Source of the DNA: Triticum aestivum
Taxonomy: Eukaryota; Streptophyta; Magnoliopsida; Poales; Poaceae
DNA length: 64,000 nt
Reading direction: 5' to 3'
Assembly: GCF_018294505.1 (NCBI RefSeq)
Contig: NC_057811.1
Location: 24,668,329 to 24,732,328 of the forward strand
Below, piece after piece: positions 56,293 to 64,000 of the stretch. Under the pieces are notes generated by a model. That model did not search any database, was not told the DNA's origin, and was given only the letters and a program-made list of their open reading frames with translations. Both the position numbers and the translations under genes were made by a program. The first letter of the stretch is position 1. Each line of letters opens with the position of its first letter.

Positions 56293-57204
56293 ATAACAGT
56301 TATGGTCGCTGACAGGTGGAGCCCACATGTCGGGCCCTTCCAATAAATAAATAGCAATCGGGTCCTTGTAACTTTTTAACAAAGCAATCGGGTCCCTGTG
56401 ACTTTTTTAAAAAAGCAATCAGATTCCTGTAACCTTTTAGAAAAATCTATCAGGTCCCTATAACTTTTTTAAAAACAATCAAGTCCCTGTAACTTTTTTT
56501 AAAAGCCACCAGGTCCCTATTAGTTTTTTGAAAAAAAGCAATCAGGTCCTTGTGTGCGCCGGGCGTGGTGCGATCGTAGCTATGTCGACGTGCTACTGTT
56601 GCCCGCTGGCGAGCTCATCCCCGCCTCGGGTGTCGCGGCTGGGGTCATCGTCACGCGCTACGCACCTTCCACTCGACAAAGAGGGGAGCTAGGGAGGTGT
56701 TGGGCTGCGAGGGAGCTCCAGCTCTCCCTTCCTTGGCCTCCACTGCCGCACCCGTGTTTGTCCCTTCCCCCGCGCTCGACCGAAGAGTCCCTCTTCTCCA
56801 GCACCGGCGACACCAGCCCCGACCCACTCACCCTCCCTTCCACGCTCTTGCTCTCTGATGCCGACACAGCTGCGAGTAGCAGCAGCCGCGGGCCTCAGCG
56901 GAGAGCAGTAGTATGCAACGACGACAGGGAGCAGTAGCGACGACGAGCAGCGGCACGTAGCAGCCGCGGCAGTAGCGGCTGCAGTTAGCTCACCGGCAGC
57001 GGTGCATGAAGGCAGTTACTTGAGCAGCTCGCCGGGTGGAAGCAGCATGGCGGCAACGGGGTGTGGGCGGGCTGCTCGCCAATGGCGGTGCGGAAGGCAC
57101 AAGCCCAAGTAAAGAAAAGGGATCTCAACCGGATATTACCGAGAAAAGGAAGACAAAGGAGAAGAAGGTGACATGTGGGCCCACCCGGTCATAACGGTCA
57201 ACTT
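56293..57204. mobile_element. Candidate inverted-repeat DNA element with minisatellite and GC-rich core
   Basis: An arm at 56293-56334 (gttatggtcgctgacaggtg, cccacatgtcggg) is inverted relative to 57169-57204 (gtgacatgtgggcccacccg, gtcataacggtc). Between them lie the minisatellite at 56350-56553 and a GC-rich core (56560-57080) with gene-like composition. Target duplications could not be fixed, so class assignment (Mutator-like or simple inverted repeat) is open. Confidence 0.45.
56350..56553 (+). repeat. Minisatellite (about 30-bp units)
   Basis: About seven units of the form aaagcaatcgggtccctgt followed by aactttttt, with 10-25 percent variation by eye. Confidence 0.85.
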
Positions 57205-57431
57205 CACCGCTTACATAACGATGCTAACTTTTTTTGCCACGTGGGACGAGTGGGTCCTCCATGTCATAAACTGGATTAAGACATAACCATTCAGTCACTA
57301 GTGTTTTTCGAAACAACCAACCAAACTATTAGTAGCATTTTTAGAACTTAAAGAAAGTGGTGGTTTTCTGTAACCCTAGCCTCAAATGTGGTAGTTTTTT
57401 GCCGTTTACTCTATTATGTACATATTAGATT

Positions 57432-58679
57432 GGAAAAAGTCCATTTTAAACCTTGAATTTGTAGACGTTCGGCGAAACGAACCCTCAACTCGAAATCCCG
57501 GTCGATTGCACTCTAAACTATGCAATCCCGGTCTAAATCAAACCTTTGGATCGTTTGGATGACCGGGATTGATGGGATTTCGCTGAGGGCGCTGCTGCGC
57601 ACAGCCTCATGGGCCAAGGAGTTCGCCGCACTGGGCCAGCCAATTTGTATTTCTGGTCTGCTAAAAAAAATTCTGTACACTGCTACAAAAGCTAGCGCAC
57701 AGGCTGTAGCGCTTTAATTAATAAAAATTGCGAACCTCAGGGTCCGAACCTGAAACCTAATGGATCTAAAGAACTACTGCTAGCCAGTTGACCAACAGAG
57801 CTATCTGATTTCCACTGCAGCACAAACGTTTAAGAACTAACCCGGACGCACATCTGAACGTTTTTAAAATTATGAACACAAAACATTATTTTGAGAAATA
57901 GCATGAACATTGTATGAAACCGCGAACACTTTTAGAAATTGTGAGTAAACTTGTAAACATTCAAACAATTTTTTGAAACAGCAACATTATTTAAACTCCC
58001 CCCAAAAAATTGAAATCACGAACATTTTTTCCTGAAAACTGGTACATTTTTCAAATTCCAAACAAAATTATGGATACGCGAACATTTTGAAAAATGGGAT
58101 TTTTTTGAAACCAAAGAACAAAACTTGAAAACATGATTATTGGCCGTTTTACTAGGAAATAGCAAGCGGAAAAAAGAACCTTGTGAACCAGAATTTCAAA
58201 AGATTTTTTTTTACGAATTTTGAACAAAATGTTCACGGATTAGAAAACGTCCATGAAAAAAAGATGTTTATCACAAACGTCCATGAATGTTCAATGTTTA
58301 TTCGAAAATAGTTCAACATATATTACAAAAATGTTCACTGCGTATTTAAAAAAAATCGATGCATATATTCATATTTGTTTTCAAAAATGTTTATCACATA
58401 ATACAAATGTTCCATGCATATTTGAAAATTGTTCAACAAAAAAAATACTAAAGCGGGCTGGTTTAGCGGTGAGCAGGGTGCGCGCCCTTTGGAATTTTTG
58501 CTCTTGAATGAAATAATACTCCAGCGGGCCGGCCCACCAGACGAATCCCAGTTCAAACGATGCCAGGGTTTGATTTAGACCGGGATTGCGTAGTTTAGGG
58601 TGCAATCGACCGGGATTTCGAATTGAGGGTTCATTTCACCCGACCTCTACAAGTTCAAGGTTTAAAATGGACTTTTTCC
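57432..58679. mobile_element. Mutator-like element (non-autonomous)
   Basis: Terminal inverted repeats of about 126 bp (57432-57557 and 58554-58679) start GGAAAAAGTCCATTTTAAAC and differ at about a dozen positions. TATTAGATT at 57423-57431 and 58680-58688 is a perfect 9-bp target duplication, the Mutator signature. The interior has no transposase. It holds a GC-rich piece next to the left arm, a tRNA-like segment, and AT-rich degenerate repeats of the cgaacattttttgaa type. Confidence 0.92.
57728..57806 (-). other. tRNA-like sequence inside the Mutator-like element
   Basis: On the minus strand TAGCTCTGTTGG (57792-57803) fits an RNA polymerase III A box and GGTTCGGACCC (57740-57750) fits a B box, with about 41 bases between them, a spacing normal for tRNA genes with a long variable arm. 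I could not fold a convincing acceptor stem, so it is more likely a tRNA-derived remnant than a working tRNA. Confidence 0.5.
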
Positions 58680-59141
58680 TATTAGATTATGCATGCAAAT
58701 GCTTTGAAGCACACAAAAATTTTCTACTAGTAGAAATTAAATTTTATAGGTTGTAAGCTTTTGTTAAGTCATGGAGAGTAGTGCAGTTTTTTTTTTGCTG
58801 GGAGAGTAGTGTGAATTGTTGGAATGTAATCTTGGATGCTTTCTAGTGGCAAGTTTGTTGGAAACTTGGTTTCAGGTATAAATCTGGTTGTAGACTGTTG
58901 AAACTTGACCACATCCGGGTATAATGCTTGGGTTCAGAGCTTAGATTTCTTCAGACCGAAGTTTGTATCTAGACATAACCAAGTCTAATAGTCAAAACTA
59001 AAAGTACATAGCATCTAAAAAAGGGAAGAGAAAATTCAAAAGAAAAATTTGCACATATCTTAATGTAACATCTTACGAATATAACATCGACTGAGAATAA
59101 CCAAGTCTAAGTCGCGGGAGATTTCGAAAGACTGTTTTGTA

Positions 59142-59399
59142 CTCCCTTTGTCCAATAATATAAAAATATTATTTATACTACACAACTGTTGAATATGTGT
59201 AGCGACAGTTGTTGCTTAGACGGTGGCTTTAGTCTTGCTGTTGTATGGCTTCGTAAGGTCTTGTGAGAATAATTAATAAAGTGGCCGTATGCATCGCCCA
59301 GATACAGAGGCCGGGGGTCATCCTCCTTTTTAAAAAAATAAAATAAAAAATACTACACAACTGTAAAAATGCTCTTATTTTATGGGACGGATGAAATAA
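59142..59399. mobile_element. Stowaway-type MITE interrupted by a LINE
   Basis: The left end TA-CTCCCTTTGTCCAATAATAT and the right end (inward TTATTTCATCCGTCCCATAA) are flanked by TA (59140-59141, 59400-59401). The two halves join at ATACTACACAACTGT, which is present twice because of the insert at 59190-59349. Confidence 0.75.
59190..59349 (+). mobile_element. 5'-truncated LINE 3' end inside the MITE
   Basis: The 160-bp insert ends gccgggggtcatcctccttt followed by an A-rich tail (aaaaaaataaaataaaaa) and resembles the 3' end of common Triticeae LINEs. It is flanked by a 15-bp duplication ATACTACACAACTGT (59175-59189, 59350-59364). Confidence 0.85.
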
Positions 59400-59603
59400 T
59401 ACTGTTGCAACTCAAAACAAAATGGAATAGACAACCAAACGTATCCATGCGTGCATGGCCACCAATATGTTTTGACCGCGCTGCCGTTTTTATTGGAAAA
59501 CTGAAGCGCACGATTGCGATCGCGACGCAGCTCACCGTCGATATTTTTAGGAGTGCACGACGTACGAAGGTGCGTCTCGATGGTCAATGCCCACACACAC
59601 GTA

Positions 59604-59718
59604 CTCTCTCCATCCAGAAAAACTTGTCCCAAACTTATTTTTCAAATGAATGTATCTAACACTACTTTGTGCTAGATACATCCATTTGAGGGACAAGCTT
59701 TTTCGGACAAGGCAGTAG
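59604..59718. mobile_element. Stowaway MITE (115 bp)
   Basis: TA flanks at 59602-59603 and 59719-59720. The ends CTCTCTCCATCCAGAAAAAC and, inward from the right, CTACTGCCTTGTCCGAAAAA match the Triticeae Stowaway consensus. The inner arms (aatgaatgtatctaa / ctagatacatccattt) form a near-perfect hairpin. Confidence 0.88.
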
Positions 59719-60079
59719 TACTTACGTGCGTATAGACCGTGGAACGCGGTTACTACTGCTTGGACCATTAATTTGGTGCGAGCAAGTAGCTGGCGTGCTG
59801 GTCGTCGAGCGTGGACGTCTCTTCCTTGCAAAAGAATCTTAGTTTTGCAGGAAATAGCATGTCCCTGTTTGCAGCAAAATGATCCGCACACACGTAGAGA
59901 ATCAACACCAGTAGAGGACCAAAGCAACAGTAGTATTAAAGTGAACACTAGAAGAATGTCAAGTAACAGTAAGTGATCAAGCAGCAGTAGATGATGAATA
60001 ATACAAGCATGCCAAGACCAAGATTAACATCGAATTCATCAAATTGAGTGTATTTTTTCAATGCATGCGGAGAGAGTTC

Positions 60080-60540
60080 TTTTTTTCGATGAGAGGGGCC
60101 ACATGGCCCCCATTTTCATTAAGAAAATGGAGTCTTTTACAAGAGAAGAGGAACACATTTTACATCACTGGCATAAAACCACATCAGGAAGCTTACACTA
60201 GTAACCATACAAGCAACTAGCAAACTTGTCTAGATAACATCGAGCCAGATCGGACGAAACTAGGGGAACCGGCACATCGCGCTATCATGCAAAAAGAGAC
60301 AACTAGAGAATACAAGCTAAACATAACAGTAGCATTCACCTTCAACACAGGGTCAACACTATCTAATCAAGGGCATCATACATGAGGAGATTCACATCTG
60401 AGGCTATCATCGCAGCTACCTTAACAGCCGAAAGGAACAAGTCTCGATTGTTTTCTACATTTGATAGAAATTTAGCCCAAATTATGAAAACATAACATCA
60501 AAACAACAAACTGTCAAGACTACCAACATAGCACCATAGA
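60080..60540 (-). mobile_element. LINE-type 3' fragment, antisense
   Basis: On the minus strand the segment ends tgggggccatgtggcccctc then tcatcgaaaaaaa, appearing as a T run at 60080-60086. This is the form of a Triticeae non-LTR 3' end. The upstream border is not clear; no coding motif remains. Confidence 0.55.
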
Positions 60541-60955
60541 CCAGACCACAAGCAATGGATCATTAATTGGCTCGACGGCCGGAGTAGAGCACACTATGGC
60601 CATAGCTTGAATGAGAGCAGACAGAGGAGAAAGGAGATACCTTGGACTCACCTACGTCGTAGTAGCCAAGGAGGCAGTCGTGGGAGCCGACGCCAAGGTT
60701 ACGGGGCGACAATCCCGCTGTCTAGTATGATGTTGCCAGGCCACAAGATCAAACTTCCTCTCCTGTAATACTCAAGCAATGTAAGCAATCATCGTATCGA
60801 CAGAACCAAATTATAAAACAAAAGCTAAGTTTTTAAGAAGGAAACATATCCATCATCATCTAAGAATCAAATACACGTTGCACATCACATGCCATGGTAA
60901 ACGGGCTCTAAATCAAGTATCATCTAGTATAGTACACAATAGCAACTAGAAATAA
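60541..60955. other. Unassigned intergenic DNA
   Basis: No gene is supported. A minus-strand GTGAGT near 60650 follows a GC-richer stretch (60640-60730) that could be an old exon, but no frame is convincing. Confidence 0.4.
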
Positions 60956-61008
60956 CCAAGTTTGACTTTTCAAAAATCTATACGAACTACATTGTGAAAT
61001 GGAGGGAG
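60956..61008. mobile_element. Stowaway MITE remnant
   Basis: Only one arm is present: aagtttgacttttcaaaaat through gaaatggagggag followed by TA, the usual end of a Stowaway subgroup. The partner arm is missing. Confidence 0.55.
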
Positions 61009-61516
61009 TATTAATTAGAACCGTGATACCAGACAATCAGTCGCCAAATAAGGACATATCCGAACTGACACAAAATAACCTTGATTCCTTCTTTTTCTTC
61101 TCCCACTCGAGAAGCGCATGCAAATTGTTAGAATTTCATCACACTTCCGCAAACCTGTCATTTAGTCTACCCTTTGCTAGTTCGTTGCTATCATAGCTTT
61201 TTTGGTATAAACTACATGCATCTAGCAGTAGTTCTGTATACATTGTTAGCATAAATTGATGCCAAGTCTTGTGGCTAACTTCCGGCAGCAAAAAGGCTGG
61301 TCCGAATTTCAAAATTCATTGGTTGGCTTAGCAATTTGTTGCGACACAATCTAGGATGAAGTTTTTTTGACCAAAATTACGTATTTTGACTGTGGTATAA
61401 ATTGTAAACAGCTAATCTGAGGTATTCATAGTTGGATTTTCCATAGGTTTCTATCAATTATTATTTCTGTCACTGGCCATGTTGTTGTGAATGATTTCGG
61501 TTTTCATCGTACATCT

Positions 61517-62335
61517 GGGATGTGTTTGGTTAGAGGGAGATGTTAAGGTGGATATGGGCATCCCTATCTAGCTGGATAGGGATAGCCAATTTTTCTGTTT
61601 GGTTGTGTGGATAAAGTTAGCCCATATTTTGTTTGGTTAGAAGGATGAATCATGGTTGGGGATAGCCATTTTTCTGTTTGGTTGGTGGGTGAGGCTAGCC
61701 CATTTTTCAATATGAGGCAATCAAATATGATACAAGAACATTTGTAGAAAGAAGCAAATCATACCCAAACAAACTCATCAGTAGTACAAGCCAAATGTTA
61801 ACTTCAATACACATCATAGTTCAACATTTCCATATGTAGAACACAAGTGCATAGAGCACATAGTTCGACATTCCATATAGTAGTAGATCAAATCTATATA
61901 GTTATACAACCCATGCATAGTTCAATGTTTTGGTTGTAATCAAAATAACAAGTCCATACAACCCATAGCTCCATTGTTTTGGTTGTCATCAAAAGCATAA
62001 ACTTAAACACCCATATAAAATCAGCATGCTTCGGCTTGAGGAAAGGTACTCTTCACATACCTAGGGACCCAAACCTTTGTTTGAACACCCCCCAGGACCT
62101 TGAATGTCGTTGCAACACGAGGATTGTCAACCAAATAGGCGAAATAATGAGCAAGGGAATCCACATCAAAGCCAGAGAGTTTTTTCATCTCATCCCAAAG
62201 ACCATCAATGGCGGGGTTGACGTCGCTAGCAAGTTTCTCAATGGCAACAGCAAGCCTTTCACTTGAAGCCATTATGGTTGCAACCATCCTATCTTCTGCA
62301 GAGGGATTAGTTTTGTCTCTATATGCTTGCATGCA
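61517..62335 (-). mobile_element. PIF/Harbinger element remnant
   Basis: GGGATGTGTTTGGTTAG at 61517 resembles a Harbinger terminal inverted repeat and is followed by subterminal repeats of tctgtttggtt / gatagccatttttc. The end of the accessory ORF1 follows on the minus strand. The other terminus and the DDE transposase are absent. Confidence 0.6.
62021..62332 (-). pseudogene. Harbinger ORF1 (Myb/SANT-like protein) C-terminal remnant
   Basis: 103 codons: MVATIMASSERLAVAIEKLA, then GLWDEMKKLSGFDVDSLAHY, then VWVPRYVKS. This pattern is the conserved C-terminus of the Myb-like partner protein of plant Harbinger transposases, which also resembles L10-interacting Myb-domain proteins. The N-terminal Myb/SANT DNA-binding part is missing. 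Confidence 0.65.
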
Positions 62336-62460
62336 TACTTAGATTAATTAAGGCCAATTAGTAGAATCACTTTTCACAAACTAGCTGAGGGAATCGCTAG
62401 GCATGTCCTTTTCGTACGGATCTGTCGCTATGGAGCGACTAGTTGGAATTTAGTCGCATT

Positions 62461-63060
62461 CATTAGATTATGCATTTGTGCAAATGCTTGGAAGCACAAA
62501 TTTTTCTAGTAGTATAAGTTAAATTTTATAGGTTGTAAGCTTTTGTTAAGTCATAAGAGAGTAGTGCAGATTTTTTTTTACCTTCTTTTGCGTTAAGAGT
62601 AGTGTAAATTGTTGGAATGTAATCTCGGATGCTTTCTAGTGGTAAGTTTGTTTGGAACTTGTTTTCAGGTATAAATGTGGTGGTAGATTGTTGAAACTTC
62701 AGCATGTTCAGATATAAATTTTAGGTGCATATCCAGTCGAAAGTTTGTATTCATTTTTATTTGACCATCTCAATACTTGTTGAAAGTTGCTGTCTGACAG
62801 CTGTAAGTTGATTTTCATCGGAAATACTAGTCGGTAAAATGGTGACATGGCGTTGCGCGTGGACCACATGAAAAAAAATCACGTGTACAAGCTGTGTGCA
62901 TGCATGTGTGGAGCAGCATTCTGTAATATTGTTCCAACTCAAAACAAAATAGAATAGATAATAGACGACCCAACGTATCCATGCATGCATGTGTGGGCCA
63001 TCAATATGTTTTGACCGTGCTGCCGAACTGAAGCACGCGTCGTCGTTCATATCGATCTCG
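62461..63060. repeat. Local duplication, copy B
   Basis: Partner of 58680-59560 in direct orientation, about 3.8 kb away. It represents the state without the Mutator-like element. Confidence 0.8.
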
Positions 63061-63067
63061 ACTTCTA

Positions 63068-64000
63068 ATGTCTGAGTTGGTGAATAGTATTCACGGAGGA
63101 TTTTCGCTGGGTTTTTTTCGTCTCCTTTCCCGCCACAGCGCTTCCTACGTTGGAAAAAAAAAAAAACCACCCCCTGCAAAGAAAACGCTCCTCTCGATCC
63201 CATCTCCGATCTTCCTGCCCCGACTCTTCGTAGCCGCCGCCCACGAACGAACTCGTTCGTTGCCGCCGCCGCCGTCCGAGGGGAGATGCCGCCGCCGCGT
63301 CTCCAGGGCAGGGCGGCTTGAATCCCTGTCGCCGGGATCGCCCCCGCCGAACTCCGGGCCATGGTGAGATCCAGCAGGCCATGGCGGCGACCAGCGCCGG
63401 GATAGGACCAGGAGGCCGCCGGCGTCTCCCTGATCCGTGACCCCGACGCCATGGAGCTGCTCGTCAAGGTACGACCCCCTTCCCTTCCCGTCCCTAGCTT
63501 CAAGGTCTTCGATTCCCTTTCCTGATGCCATTTGATTTGATTCCATTCCTCTTCCTCACGCACGCACGCAGGCACGCGCGGGTCCAGCGGCAGGAAGGGC
63601 AGAGAGGAGGACCGAGCCCGCCGGTGCGCGTGACCAAGGGATGTAACTGCCCGGAGCTACTTCGCCCTCGACGAAGAGGAGACCGCGGGCCAGAGCTCCT
63701 GGTCTCCCAGGGCCGCCGAGCGCAAGGAGCTATTGCCATGGCACCTCCTCGCTCGCCCTCGGTGCGGCGGCCGTGTATATGGAATTGTGCCCTGGTGGGG
63801 GCTCCGAGGGAGGAAACCGATGAGCACAAGGCGCTACTGCCATAGCGTCCGGAGGGAGGCATGACGCGCAGGGCTACAGGGAATCCGCCGACGACATATG
63901 TGGCTTCTCCTATGCCTGATGGTGCTGTCATTGCAGCGGCGGCAGCGGATCTGAGTCCCACCCGTCGGGATCGAACGACAGATGGCGTGAGGCAGCTGGA
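63068..64000 (+). other. GC-rich region, candidate 5' end of a gene
   Basis: A pyrimidine-rich leader with an A run (63100-63260) leads to GC-rich DNA with many CG and GCC repeats, typical of grass gene starts. A short ATG frame at 63450 (MELLVK) ends at a good splice donor (AAG then GTACGA at 63468). A possible acceptor (gcag) is at 63568-63571. The downstream frame closes within about 80 bases, so the exon model is not proven. I do not recognise the protein. Confidence 0.35.

Larger units (their letters stand above)
58680..59560. repeat. Local duplication, copy A
   Basis: This aligns with 62461-63060 (shared attagattatgca, aggttgtaagcttttgttaa, ggatgctttctagtgg, aactcaaaacaaaat, atgttttgaccg). 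Copy A has gained the Stowaway/LINE nest at 59142-59399 and is abutted by the Mutator-like element; copy B has an uninterrupted ATTAGATTATGC. Confidence 0.8.

Noticed and set aside
57728..57806. Functional tRNA gene
   Set aside because: Only the A and B boxes fit; an acceptor stem and a clear anticodon arm could not be drawn.
62757..63575. 272-codon minus-strand frame
   Set aside because: It crosses the duplicated AT-rich block and the GC-rich leader, has no recognisable domain and runs against the pyrimidine-rich leader and splice donor seen on the plus strand.

Overview
The window is a stretch of plant nuclear DNA that is almost entirely nested transposable elements. BARE1/Angela/WIS-type Copia elements, a CACTA family with TTTAGTACCGG-type subterminal repeats, a Sabrina-like Gypsy element with a tRNA-Asp-type primer site, and Stowaway MITEs together point to a Triticeae grass (wheat, Aegilops or a close relative). 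No intact host gene, rRNA, functional tRNA or CRISPR array was seen. There is a 778-base run of N at 38122-38899. All family names are from recognition of sequence patterns, not from a database search.

Layer 1 (1-47798). The oldest visible host is a plus-strand Copia element, called C2 here. Its decayed pol is at 12453-13257, its 3' internal end at 20189-20468, and its 3' LTR is split between 20469-20616 and 46201-47798. Three elements sit inside it. CACTA copy 1 (3926-12449, left part outside the window) lies in C2 pol. A Sabrina-like non-autonomous Gypsy element (13258-20183, target duplication GAGAG) lies further along pol. CACTA copy 2 (20617-46197, target duplication TAT) lies in the C2 3' LTR. 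CACTA copy 1 is itself interrupted by a minus-strand Copia element C1 (1-3925, 5' LTR, leader and gag visible). CACTA copy 2 is interrupted, inside its transposase gene, by a minus-strand Gypsy element G2 of Tat type (22496-33860, target duplication GTATT).

The two CACTA copies share a backbone: a TNP2-like transposase gene, then a tandem repeat block, then a captured Gypsy LTR plus gag fragment, then a second multi-exon gene ending in a Ulp1/C48-like cysteine protease domain. Both copies carry the same nonsense codons, so the lineage seems to have moved while already defective. G2 carries, antisense to its pol and next to its 3' LTR, an ORF with a B3-like DNA-binding domain and its own TATA box; this is the most interesting coding observation.

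Layer 2 (47799-64000) is a different landscape of small elements and lower-copy DNA. It holds a 2.5-kb non-autonomous Copia-type element (48566-51066, target duplication CCGAC), a Gypsy LTR fragment, and a non-LTR retroposon with a 16-bp target duplication (53186-54108). It also holds two Helitron-like 3' termini, a tandem array of a retroposon tail, a Mutator-like element with a 9-bp target duplication and an internal tRNA-like sequence (57432-58679), a Stowaway MITE interrupted by a LINE, a second Stowaway MITE and a Harbinger ORF1 remnant. A local direct duplication (58680-59560 against 62461-63060) flanks part of this. The last kilobase is GC-rich, with a pyrimidine-rich leader and a possible first exon, and may be the start of a real gene that continues beyond the window.
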